Assembly (NCBI GenBank): GCA_012518115.1
Contig: JAAYTD010000081.1
Location: forward strand, 1-35,980
Source of the DNA: Ignavibacteria bacterium
Lineage (GTDB): Bacteria; Bacteroidota; Ignavibacteria; Kapaibacteriales; UBA2268
Direction: 5' to 3'
Length of the DNA stretch: 35,980 bases
A program made the translations under genes and the position numbers. Below the pieces are notes generated by a model, which did no database searches, was not told the DNA's origin, and saw only the letters and a list, made by a program, of their open reading frames with translations. Shown here piece after piece: positions 28,832-35,980 of this stretch. Within the stretch, counting starts at the first letter, position 1; each line of letters begins with the position of its first letter.

Positions 28832-29377
28832 ATGATAAACAAAACAAACTCTGCCTTATTAATAATTGACATGCAAACTAAATTAATACCAGCTATGCAT
28901 AACAATCAATTATTATTGGAAAACTCTGCGAAGCTGTTAAAAGCAATGAAAATTCTGCAAGTTCCTATAATTTCTACTGTTCAGTATAAAAAAGGACTTG
29001 GTGATACTCTTCCTCAATTAAAAAGTTTGTTACCTAACGATGAATTTCAAGATATTGAAAAGTTTGAATTTAGTTGTGTTAAAAACAGTACTTTTTTTGA
29101 GAAATTACAATTATTAGACAGACAAAAAATATTTGTTATAGGTGCTGAAGCTCATGTTTGTGTTCAACAAACCGTTTTAGATCTCATGGATGAAGATTAT
29201 CATCCGATTGTTATTGCCGATTGCATTTCTTCGCGTAATCAATATGACAAAACCGTTGCAATAGAAAGAATGTCAAATTATGGTGCTGATATTACAACTT
29301 ATGAAGCAGCTGTTTTTGATTTATTAAAGACTTCCAAAGCAGATGAGTTTAAAGCAGTATCAAATATTGTTAAATAA
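28832..29377 (+). CDS. Isochorismatase-like cysteine hydrolase
   Basis: 181 residues, the size of single-domain isochorismatase-like hydrolases (YcaC-type). The catalytic triad is present: Asp13 in LLIIDMQTK, Lys77 in IEKFEFS and Cys110 in GAEAHVCVQQTVLDL. The family hydrolyses amides or enol ethers; the substrate here cannot be told. It is cytoplasmic with no signal peptide. The upstream gap after the tRNA terminator (about 130 bases) shows no consensus promoter. The next gene, a lipoprotein, starts 13 bases after the stop, so this may be the first gene of the run ending in lnt, though the functions differ. Confidence 0.9.
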   Translation: MINKTNSALLIIDMQTKLIPAMHNNQLLLENSAKLLKAMKILQVPIISTVQYKKGLGDTLPQLKSLLPNDEFQDIEKFEFSCVKNSTFFEKLQLLDRQKIFVIGAEAHVCVQQTVLDLMDEDYHPIVIADCISSRNQYDKTVAIERMSNYGADITTYEAAVFDLLKTSKADEFKAVSNIVK

Positions 29378-29390
29378 TCATATAGTGCAG

Positions 29391-29879
29391 ATGAATAAAA
29401 GATTGTTATTTATATTTTCTATATTTATATTATTAATAAGTAGTTGCACTACAACTACGCCAAACATTGAAGATGAGAACGGTAGCTATGCTCTATCTTC
29501 GGACTACAAAGATTTCACTTTATCTTGGGGATACGACTATCAAGCTTCTAATAAAATTATGGGTTATAAGTTATATTCTAACGGAAAAATCACTTTTTTT
29601 CAGCAGGATAAACATACAAAAGAAGTTGTTTCGGACTCAATAGCAAAAATTCCACTAAAAAGGATTTTAAAAATTTTAGAATATACAAATAATGCTTATC
29701 TTTATACTCCGGCTTTAAATGAACCGGGAAAAGAATGCGGATTTGTTGAACTTATAAAACCTACGGTAAACTTTTACTCAAAGGTAAAGTGGAATGAACA
29801 TAAAACTTATGGTAGCGAGACATTTCGGCAATTGTTTGACACTTTATCAACTTTAGTTCCACCAAATTTAGGTAAATAA
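29391..29879 (+). CDS. Small lipoprotein of unknown function
   Basis: The frame is open from an ATG at 29343 inside the previous gene, but the start at 29391 gives a perfect lipoprotein signal: MNKRLLFIFSIFILLISSC with Cys19 as the lipidated residue. The product is 162 residues. After a Thr-rich spacer it has a mixed, probably beta-rich domain (DFTLSWGYDYQASNKIMGYK) with no family that I recognise. Its stop lies one base before the ATG of the NtrC-type regulator, so the two are almost certainly co-transcribed and possibly translationally coupled. An envelope sensor or accessory for the regulator is conceivable but is inference. Confidence 0.82.
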   Translation: MNKRLLFIFSIFILLISSCTTTTPNIEDENGSYALSSDYKDFTLSWGYDYQASNKIMGYKLYSNGKITFFQQDKHTKEVVSDSIAKIPLKRILKILEYTNNAYLYTPALNEPGKECGFVELIKPTVNFYSKVKWNEHKTYGSETFRQLFDTLSTLVPPNLGK

Positions 29880-29880
29880 A

Positions 29881-31281
29881 ATGAAAATTTTGATTGTAGA
29901 TGATAATGTAGATTTCGCTTCTACTATAGCTGATATTATTCATTCTTTTGGATATACTTCGTTTTGTATAAATTCGCCAACCGAAGCTATTTCTTTTATG
30001 GAGGAAAACTATCAAGACATTTCCTTGATATTGCTTGACATTGAGTTTGGCTTCGGTGAAAAAATGAATGGCTTAGATTTACTTGATATATTCAGGCGTA
30101 ATTATATACAAATCCCTATCGTTATGGTAACAGGCAAAGGTACAATAGAAACTGCCGTCAAAGCTACTAAATTAGGAGCGGTAAATTTTATTGAAAAAAA
30201 TATAATTACTAAAGAAAAATTGCGTAACATTGTAGACTCTACAATAAATTCAACTAAAATTAACAGTGAAGATTACGAAATCAGAAACTTCTTAGCAAGC
30301 CTTGGCATAATAGGTGTTAGCAAAGTTATGCTTGACATTGGAAATAGCGTTGTTCGTTACGGACGTACAGATCTAAATATTCTTGTTACAGGCGAAACAG
30401 GAACAGGAAAAAAACTTATAGCCAAAGCTTTGCACTCAATAAGCAGTAGAATGCGTAATCCTTTTATTACTGTGGACATACCTAATATCCCAAAAGTACA
30501 TTTTCAAAGTGAATTATTTGGCTATGTAAAAGGTGCTTTTCCGGGCGCTAATGAAACTAAAAAAGGATTTTTTCAAGAAGCACATAAAGGAACTCTATTT
30601 TTAGATGAAGTTGGTGATTTACCTATAGATTTACAATCTAATTTACTTTCACCTATTGAAGAAAAGATTGTCCGCAAGTTTGGAGCTTTGGAAAACGAAG
30701 AAGTAGATGTACGATTCATCTCTGCAACAGATAAAAACTTACCTGAAATGATGAAAGCCGGAACTTTCCGCGAACAACTATATCACCGCTTGCGTGAATG
30801 TGAAATCTATATTCCAGCTTTACGTGAAAGAACTGAAGATATTCCTGAAATTGTTGCATACTATACTTCTTTGCATAATCAAGACTTTAATGATAACAAA
30901 ATTTTTTCTCAGTCTGCAATAGATTATCTAATGGAACAAGATTGGCCTGGAAATATCAGAGAACTAGCTTCTGTTGTTCGTGTTATATTGCAAACTATCC
31001 AAAAAGAAGAAATTGACTCAACAGATGCTATAAAATTACTTTCAACTAGAGCTTCTAAACAACAACGCATGATTAATATAAGCTCCACTATTTCTCATAC
31101 AAGAACTCTAAAAGAAGATTTAGCCGAAGTCGATAGAATAAAAATAGAAAAAACATTAGAACAAAACAACGGAAATGTAAGTAAGTCTGCAGCTATTCTT
31201 GGAGTTAGTCGTGAAACTTTACACAATAAAATCAAAAGATACGAAATAGATACTTCATCTTTTAGAAAAAAACGTTCATAA
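29881..31281 (+). CDS. NtrC-type sigma-54 response regulator with GAFPGA loop
   Basis: 466 residues with the full NtrC layout. Receiver (about 1-120): Asp7/Asp8, phosphoacceptor Asp53, Thr84 and Lys106; the loop after Asp53 (DIEFGFGEKMNGLDLL) is longer than the usual DIxMPxMDG. AAA+ domain (about 140-380): Walker A GETGTGKK (171-178), Walker B LFLDEVGDL (239-247), probable arginine fingers Arg297 and Arg303, and WPGNIREL. Fis-type helix-turn-helix at about 424-453. The sigma-54 contact loop, normally GAFTGA, reads GAFPGA (218-223), replacing the threonine important for sigma-54 remodelling in well-studied members. No histidine kinase gene is adjacent. The gene is six bases upstream of moxR and likely shares its operon. 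Confidence 0.95.
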   Translation: MKILIVDDNVDFASTIADIIHSFGYTSFCINSPTEAISFMEENYQDISLILLDIEFGFGEKMNGLDLLDIFRRNYIQIPIVMVTGKGTIETAVKATKLGAVNFIEKNIITKEKLRNIVDSTINSTKINSEDYEIRNFLASLGIIGVSKVMLDIGNSVVRYGRTDLNILVTGETGTGKKLIAKALHSISSRMRNPFITVDIPNIPKVHFQSELFGYVKGAFPGANETKKGFFQEAHKGTLFLDEVGDLPIDLQSNLLSPIEEKIVRKFGALENEEVDVRFISATDKNLPEMMKAGTFREQLYHRLRECEIYIPALRERTEDIPEIVAYYTSLHNQDFNDNKIFSQSAIDYLMEQDWPGNIRELASVVRVILQTIQKEEIDSTDAIKLLSTRASKQQRMINISSTISHTRTLKEDLAEVDRIKIEKTLEQNNGNVSKSAAILGVSRETLHNKIKRYEIDTSSFRKKRS

Positions 31282-31287
31282 ATAAAA

Positions 31288-32265
31288 ATGCAAAACATTC
31301 CGGCAAAAATAGTAGATGATAAATACTATTATATTGATCTAATTTATAGCGAACTCGCTAAAGTTGTTGTAGGACAAAAAAAACTAATAGACAGCCTGCT
31401 TATAGGACTTTTAACGGAAGGACATATATTAATTGAAGGAGTGCCGGGATTGGCAAAAACATTAGCAGTAAAATCACTAGCTAGTATTATCTCAAGTAAA
31501 TTTTCAAGAATACAATTTACTCCCGACCTGTTGCCCGCTGACATTATCGGCACGATGATTTTCAACCAACAACAAGCCGAATTTTCCATAAAATTGGGAC
31601 CTATTTTCGCTAATTTTATTTTAGCAGATGAAATTAATCGCGCTCCTGCAAAAGTACAATCTGCCCTGCTTGAAGCTATGCAAGAAAAACAAGTTACTAT
31701 CGCCGATAAAACTTTCCAACTGCCCGATCCATTTTTTGTACTAGCTACTCAAAATCCGCTTGAACAAGAAGGAACTTATCCGCTATCGGAAGCACAAACA
31801 GATAGATTTATGCTAAAAACTATTATAACTTATCCAAATAGAGAAGAAGAACGAAAAATACTTCGACAAAATAATGAAGGAGCTCCTACTCTAAGCAAAA
31901 TTCTTGATAACGATATTTTGAAGACTATGCAAAACAAAGTGAAAGCGATTTATCTTGATGAAAAAATTGAAAATTATATTCTTGATATTGTTCAAGCTAC
32001 ACGCACACCGCAAGAATTTTCTTTAGAAAAATTACAAAATTTGATAGAAATAGGAGCTTCGCCGCGCGCTACTATATCTATCGCAAAAGCTGCTAAAGCA
32101 ATGGCTTTTCTGAACAAACGCGACTATGTTCTGCCAAAAGATATTCAAACTATCGCTGCCGATGCTATGAGGCATAGAATTGGTTTAACTTTTGAAGCAG
32201 AAGCCGAACAAATAAAAGTAGATGATATTATTAATGAAATACTAACTAAAATTGCAACACCTTAA
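31288..32265 (+). CDS. MoxR-family AAA+ ATPase
   Basis: 325 residues, standard for MoxR. Walker A is GVPGLAKT (51-58), Walker B ILADEINRAP (111-120), with FTPDLLPADIIG and QNPLEQEGTYPLSEAQTDRF as MoxR-specific blocks and a C-terminal lid (GASPRATISIAKAAKAMAFL). MoxR proteins act as chaperone-like ATPases, usually working with VWA and DUF58 proteins encoded alongside. Here those partners are missing: upstream is the NtrC-type regulator, downstream a DUF5683 protein and lnt. The partner must be elsewhere or one of these neighbours. It is cytoplasmic with no signal peptide. Confidence 0.95.
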   Translation: MQNIPAKIVDDKYYYIDLIYSELAKVVVGQKKLIDSLLIGLLTEGHILIEGVPGLAKTLAVKSLASIISSKFSRIQFTPDLLPADIIGTMIFNQQQAEFSIKLGPIFANFILADEINRAPAKVQSALLEAMQEKQVTIADKTFQLPDPFFVLATQNPLEQEGTYPLSEAQTDRFMLKTIITYPNREEERKILRQNNEGAPTLSKILDNDILKTMQNKVKAIYLDEKIENYILDIVQATRTPQEFSLEKLQNLIEIGASPRATISIAKAAKAMAFLNKRDYVLPKDIQTIAADAMRHRIGLTFEAEAEQIKVDDIINEILTKIATP

Positions 32266-32275
32266 CTCTATAAAT

Positions 32276-32788
32276 ATGAAAAAATTTCTTTTTATGTTTT
32301 GTTTCTTGTTAGCAACAAACAACTTGTTTTGCGATGATAATTACCTTAATAAACAAATAGATACTTCTTATACAGCACAAAAAAAATCAACAACTGGTGC
32401 TATTCTGCGTTCTTTAGCATTGCCCGGCTGGGGACAAATTTATGTTGAACATTACTGGCGAGCTCCTATATTTTTTGCAGGTGCTACTACTCTATGGTAC
32501 TTCGTTATAGATAACCACTTGAAAGCTAATGATCTTAAAAAACAAATTGATATAATTGAAAATAAAAACGCTCCCGAAGTAAATTTATTGAAAAGGAAAT
32601 ACGAAAATGCCATTGATAATAGAGATCTTTCTGCCTTATGCTTAATAGGCGTATATACCTTAGCTACTATTGATGCCTACGCTGGAGCTCATTTGTTTGA
32701 TTTCAAAATAGGAAATAATGAGCTCAAAATAAATGCTATCCCAAGCGTAGAAACAGGTGTAAAATTACAGATAAGATATAAATTCTGA
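32276..32788 (+). CDS. DUF5683 family envelope protein
   Basis: The frame opens at 32252, overlapping moxR, but the ATG at 32276 gives a clean signal peptide (MKKFLFMFCFLLATNNLFC), so it is preferred; the product is 170 residues. Cys19 follows Phe, which does not fit a lipobox. The DUF5683 hallmark RSLALPGWGQIYVEHYWRAP (about 45-64) precedes a hydrophobic segment (IFFAGATTLWYFVI), a charged helix, and a second hydrophobic segment near 125-145. The C-terminus (VKLQIRYKF) looks like an outer-membrane strand or surface beta segment. The family is common in Bacteroidota and has no assigned function. The close spacing with moxR (10 bases) and lnt (32 bases) suggests an operon concerned with the envelope. 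Confidence 0.85.
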   Translation: MKKFLFMFCFLLATNNLFCDDNYLNKQIDTSYTAQKKSTTGAILRSLALPGWGQIYVEHYWRAPIFFAGATTLWYFVIDNHLKANDLKKQIDIIENKNAPEVNLLKRKYENAIDNRDLSALCLIGVYTLATIDAYAGAHLFDFKIGNNELKINAIPSVETGVKLQIRYKF

Positions 32789-32820
32789 AAAATTAAACGA
32801 AGTATTTTAATTGATAATTT

Positions 32821-34479
32821 ATGAACTCTACAAAAATAAATTCTAAAAAAATAAATAATTATTTCCTAGCTATATTATCAGGAGCGGCACTAGTGCTAGC
32901 TTTCCCACCTATGCCATTTTTTTTATTAGCTCTTATAGCTTTTATCCCCATATTTATAATTTTGAATAATAAAGAGGAAACAAAGAAATTTAGATATATC
33001 TATCTCACTTTCTTCATATATCATCTTGGAACAAATTACTGGATTAGTAGCTGGCAAGAAACAACCGATCCATATTTGTTTTGGTCAGGAATAATTTTAG
33101 ACTTTGTTCATCCATTTTTCTTTTTCGTTCCATTTGTAATATATAATCTATTAAGAAAAATTATTGACAAACAAACTTTATTATACTTTTTCCCACTAAT
33201 TTGGGTAACGTTTGAATGGCTACACAGTCTTGGTGATTTAGGATATCCATGGCTAACTGTAGCTTTTACGCAATTTAATAATTATTACTGGTTTCAAGTT
33301 GTTGATATTGCTGGAATTTGGGGCGCTAGTTTATTGATTCTATATATAAATGTTTTCTTCTATAAAATTTTAGAAGAAATAATGAAGACAGATAAAAAAA
33401 CGCTTAATAGTACTATTCTAAAAAACATCGCAATAATTATATTAATGCTATTATTACCAACGACTTACGGATTTTTTATCACTAAAAAATTTGACTATGA
33501 AAAAGAGATTAAAGAGAATAAAAAAATAAAAATAGGACTAATCCAACCTAATATAGACCCTTGGGATAAATGGGAAAAAAACAATCTGGAACAAATAAAG
33601 CTACATTTTATTTTGCAAGATTCTATTTCTAAAAAACATCCTGATATAAATCTATTTATATGGAACGAAACAGCTATTCCTGCTATAAGCATAAGCATTA
33701 ATAGAGACTTACAATTTGATTTTATTCAATATCAACTCAAAAAAAATAATGCTGCTCTCTTAACAGGCTTTGCTCAATATGAATTTTTGAACAAAACAGA
33801 TGAGAATTTACCTGCAACTGCACGCCCTTTTCCGTTTGATACTTCACAACTTTTTTGCTCATATAATTCTGCTATCTTATTAACGCCTAATACTAATGAT
33901 ACATTGCAAATATATCATAAACAAAGACTTACTCCTTTTGCTGAAGGAATACCTTTTGTTGAATACTTGGGATTTGCACAAAAATTCTTGACTTGGGATG
34001 TTGGAATATCTACGTGGGAAAAAGGAAAAGAAATAAAAAATTTCAACTTAAATATTGAAAATAAAAATATAGCTATAGCACCTATAATATGTATAGAATC
34101 TATATTTCCTGATTTTGTGCGTAAATTTGTTCAGCAAGGTGCAGAAATCATTACAATTATCACAAATGACGCTTGGTATAACTATACTTTCGGACCAAGA
34201 CAACATTATATGATTGCAGCTACTCGCGCTATAGAAAACAGAAGATATATCGCAAGATGTGCAAATTCTGGAGTTACAGGATTTATTTCGCCTACTGGAA
34301 AAACTATAGAATGTGCTGAACCATACCAAACTACAGCAATTACTAAAACAATTCCTGCCCTAAAAGAAAAAACATTATACACAACTTACGGAGATTTTTT
34401 ACCAAAAACTTGTACGTTAATAATTTTAATCACTGCAATAATAATGCTATTTCTAAGAAAAAAACAGGTGAAAATTTGA
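32821..34479 (+). CDS. lnt: Apolipoprotein N-acyltransferase
   Basis: 552 residues, normal for Lnt. It adds the third acyl chain to the N-terminal cysteine of lipoproteins at the periplasmic face of the inner membrane. About six hydrophobic helices occupy the first 220 residues, followed by the nitrilase-like domain (about 237-510) and a last helix near 530-545. The catalytic triad is complete: Glu283 in FIWNETAIPA, Lys367 in YHKQRLTPFAEGIPF and Cys424 in APIICIESIFPDF. NDAWYNYTFGPRQHYMIAATR and ANSGVTGFISPTG are conserved Lnt blocks. It is the last gene of the plus-strand run and convergent with the LRR gene, 58 bases away. It would mature lipoproteins such as those encoded at 29391 and 10175. 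Confidence 0.97.
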   Translation: MNSTKINSKKINNYFLAILSGAALVLAFPPMPFFLLALIAFIPIFIILNNKEETKKFRYIYLTFFIYHLGTNYWISSWQETTDPYLFWSGIILDFVHPFFFFVPFVIYNLLRKIIDKQTLLYFFPLIWVTFEWLHSLGDLGYPWLTVAFTQFNNYYWFQVVDIAGIWGASLLILYINVFFYKILEEIMKTDKKTLNSTILKNIAIIILMLLLPTTYGFFITKKFDYEKEIKENKKIKIGLIQPNIDPWDKWEKNNLEQIKLHFILQDSISKKHPDINLFIWNETAIPAISISINRDLQFDFIQYQLKKNNAALLTGFAQYEFLNKTDENLPATARPFPFDTSQLFCSYNSAILLTPNTNDTLQIYHKQRLTPFAEGIPFVEYLGFAQKFLTWDVGISTWEKGKEIKNFNLNIENKNIAIAPIICIESIFPDFVRKFVQQGAEIITIITNDAWYNYTFGPRQHYMIAATRAIENRRYIARCANSGVTGFISPTGKTIECAEPYQTTAITKTIPALKEKTLYTTYGDFLPKTCTLIILITAIIMLFLRKKQVKI

Positions 34480-34537
34480 AATGAGAAAAAAAAAATTCTG
34501 CAATTAGATTAAAATAAATTCTATTTCACAACTATTA

Positions 34538-35662
34538 TTATTTTATCTCAAGTTTAGCATTGCAATAGTTTTTCTCAGTAAATTCGTTTTTTTGCTCATT
34601 AGTTAAATGCAGAATAAAACCTTCTGATTGATTACAACAGAACATTACATTTAAATTTAGTAGTGCGCTAATATCTAAGCTAGCTAGTTGATTATTAGAA
34701 CAATTTATAACTGCTAAATTTACATTTTCACTTAAATCTAAGCTAACTATTTGATTATACCGACAATCCAATTTTTCTAAATTTATATTCTTGTTTGTGT
34801 CTAAACTAATCAATTGATTATTATAGCATTTTAATTCTTCTAAATTTATATTTTTACTTATATCTAAGTTAGTTAAATGATCATTATAACACCACAATAT
34901 TCTTAAATTTATGTTTTCACTTAAATCTAAGTTGCTTAATTTGTTTTTATAACAATGTAAGCAATCTAAGCTTATGTTTTTACTTAGGTCTAAATTAGTC
35001 AATCCATTATTATAACATTCCAATTTTTCTAATCTTATGTTGTTACTTAAATCTAAGTTAGTTAAATTATTATCATAGCACCACAATATTCTTAAATTTA
35101 TGTTTTCACTTAAATCTAAGTTAGTTAAATTATTTTGAAAACAATCCAATATTTTTAATTCTATACCATTACTTATATCTAGACTAGTTAATTGATTTTG
35201 AGAACAATCTACATGATATAAATTTATATTGTTACTTAAGTCTAAATTACTTAATTTGTTTTGAGAACAATATAAGGAATCTAAGTTTATATTTTTACTT
35301 AGGTCTAAATTAGTCAACCCATTACAAGAACACCATAAATCTTCTAAGTTTATATTTTTACTCAAATCTAATTCAATCAAAGAATTATTGTTACATTTTA
35401 ATATCTTCAAATTCGGCATATGTCTAATTAATTCATCTATGCTGTTAAGATTAGAAAAACTACAATCTAAATTCTCTATTTTTGCTAATGCTTTTAAATT
35501 TATTTTAGTATTAGCTATGCCACCATCTTCACTTACAACAACTCCTGGCAATTTGTCTTTAACTACATTAAGTTTTATCCAGTTTTTCAACTGTGAATTT
35601 GTTATTAATTCATTAGAAGATGTAGGATCAGAAAACAAACGATTAATTAATCCTTTAAACAT
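34538..35662 (-). CDS. Leucine-rich-repeat protein with 21-residue units
   Basis: 374 residues. The N-terminus (MFKGLINRLFSDPTSSNELI) is not a signal peptide, so the protein is probably cytoplasmic, unusual for bacterial LRR proteins of this kind. Residues about 75-347 are an unbroken run of 21-residue repeats of the form LTNLDLSKNINLxxLxCxxNx. Thirteen cysteines fall at exact 21-residue intervals (90, 111, 132 and so on to 342), giving a cysteine ladder inside the solenoid. There is no C-terminal sorting domain, lipobox or membrane helix. LRR solenoids bind proteins; the partner is unknown. It is transcribed alone on the minus strand. The start at 35662 is the only good ATG before the repeat region; TATTTTTG elements occur just upstream without a matching -33 box. 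Confidence 0.85.
   Translation of the reverse strand: MFKGLINRLFSDPTSSNELITNSQLKNWIKLNVVKDKLPGVVVSEDGGIANTKINLKALAKIENLDCSFSNLNSIDELIRHMPNLKILKCNNNSLIELDLSKNINLEDLWCSCNGLTNLDLSKNINLDSLYCSQNKLSNLDLSNNINLYHVDCSQNQLTSLDISNGIELKILDCFQNNLTNLDLSENINLRILWCYDNNLTNLDLSNNIRLEKLECYNNGLTNLDLSKNISLDCLHCYKNKLSNLDLSENINLRILWCYNDHLTNLDISKNINLEELKCYNNQLISLDTNKNINLEKLDCRYNQIVSLDLSENVNLAVINCSNNQLASLDISALLNLNVMFCCNQSEGFILHLTNEQKNEFTEKNYCNAKLEIK
34622..35440 (-). repeat. Tandem 63-bp coding repeats of the LRR gene
   Basis: Thirteen units of 63 bp, each coding one 21-residue repeat. Most are diverged at DNA level, but a 44-base stretch is identical at 34890-34933 and 35079-35122. These are exactly 189 bp (three units) apart, which points to a fairly recent duplication or gene conversion of a three-unit block. 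Confidence 0.85.
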
Positions 35663-35738
35663 AAAATGTGTGTCTATACTTGTTTCAAAAAATGATTTTA
35701 CAATTTTAAAATTGTTTCAAAAATACAAAAATAATGTG

Positions 35739-35779
35739 AATAAAAAAACTGCTTACTGAAAAAAATCAATAAGCAGTTT
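35739..35779 (-). terminator. Minus-strand terminator for a gene beyond the right edge
   Basis: AAACTGCTTA (35746-35755) pairs with TAAGCAGTTT (35770-35779) around a 14-base loop. Read on the minus strand the stem runs into a T-rich tract (35742-35748). It lies upstream of the LRR start, so it should end transcripts coming from the right and separate the LRR gene from them. Confidence 0.65.
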
Positions 35780-35914
35780 ATATGAAGTAAAAATTTAGTA
35801 AAATTGTTTTCTACTAATTTTTAACAATTTTTCTGTATTTCCTTTTGTTCCTCAGATTTCTCCTTAATTTATATTTATTATTAAGTTAATTGCCTGTTTA
35901 CATAATTCTTTAAT

Positions 35915-35980
35915 TTAGTGAACATCTTTTTTGTTTTTAAACAAAAATTTTGATAGAGGCGGTATGCTCCATTGGTATGA
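35915..35980 (-). CDS. Possible C-terminal end of a minus-strand gene (partial)
   Basis: The minus strand at the right edge is open and reads SYQWSIPPLSKFLFKNKKDVH before a TAA at 35915-35917; a second frame stays open to a stop at 35881. Which is real cannot be decided from about 22 codons. The minus-strand terminator at 35739-35779 supports a gene ending here. No product can be assigned. Confidence 0.3.
   Translation of the reverse strand, partial: SYQWSIPPLSKFLFKNKKDVH

Noticed and set aside
29343-29390. Earlier start for the lipoprotein inside the isochorismatase-like gene
   Set aside because: The ATG at 29391 gives an exact lipoprotein signal with the cysteine at residue 19; the longer form would not.
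35956-35980. Possible 5' part of a tRNA at the right edge (D-arm-like GCTC then TTGGTA then GA)
   Set aside because: The D-loop likeness is fair, but aligning it puts A rather than the universal T at position 8, no promoter precedes it, and the opposite strand is open with a terminator downstream. Too short to decide.

Overview
AT-rich (about 30% GC by eye), almost fully coding DNA from a Gram-negative member of the FCB group (Bacteroidota or a close relative). The evidence is a full-length sprA (outer-membrane translocon of the type IX secretion system, T9SS), DUF4175 and DUF5683 family proteins, several lipoproteins, and promoters of the Bacteroidota form TTTG-N19..21-TAnnTTTG. CheV and an NtrC-type regulator are not typical of classical Bacteroidales or Flavobacteriia, so a basal lineage (Ignavibacteria/Kapabacteria-like) is possible; that placement is inference.

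Layout. 1-286: start of a secreted protein running off the left edge (minus). 862-4458: DUF4175 membrane/coiled-coil protein (plus). 4547-5503: CheV (minus). 5706-6440: dapB (plus). 6445-9923: a minus-strand cluster of FKBP-type prolyl isomerase, outer-membrane barrel with a plug-like domain, and a secreted protein with a FlgD-like C-terminus. 10175-11023: lipoprotein (minus). 11241-12497: secreted beta-propeller-like protein (plus). 12698-19870: sprA (minus), with one copy of an interspersed palindromic repeat beyond each end. 20536-25062: uvrA, Sir2 deacylase and a GT2 glycosyltransferase (plus). 25251-27167: dnaK, preceded by a phased array of three GACA-N3-TGTC sites. 27273-28388: membrane-anchored metallophosphoesterase (minus). 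28588-28662: tRNA-Pro(TGG). 28832-34479: a compact plus-strand run of isochorismatase-like hydrolase, lipoprotein, NtrC-type regulator, MoxR ATPase, DUF5683 protein and Lnt. 34538-35662: leucine-rich-repeat protein (minus). The right edge probably holds the 3' end of another minus-strand gene and its terminator.

Much of the window concerns the cell envelope: SprA exports proteins across the outer membrane, the FlgD-like protein is a plausible substrate, the FKBP would act in the periplasm, and Lnt finishes lipoproteins such as those at 10175 and 29391. The rest is housekeeping (lysine/diaminopimelate synthesis, nucleotide excision repair, chaperone, tRNA). I found no CRISPR array, insertion sequence, prophage or defence island. 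The least explained signals are the dnaK upstream array, an excess of the palindromes GAGCTC and CTAGCTAG, the GAFPGA variant in the sigma-54 activator, and the exact cysteine ladder of the LRR protein.
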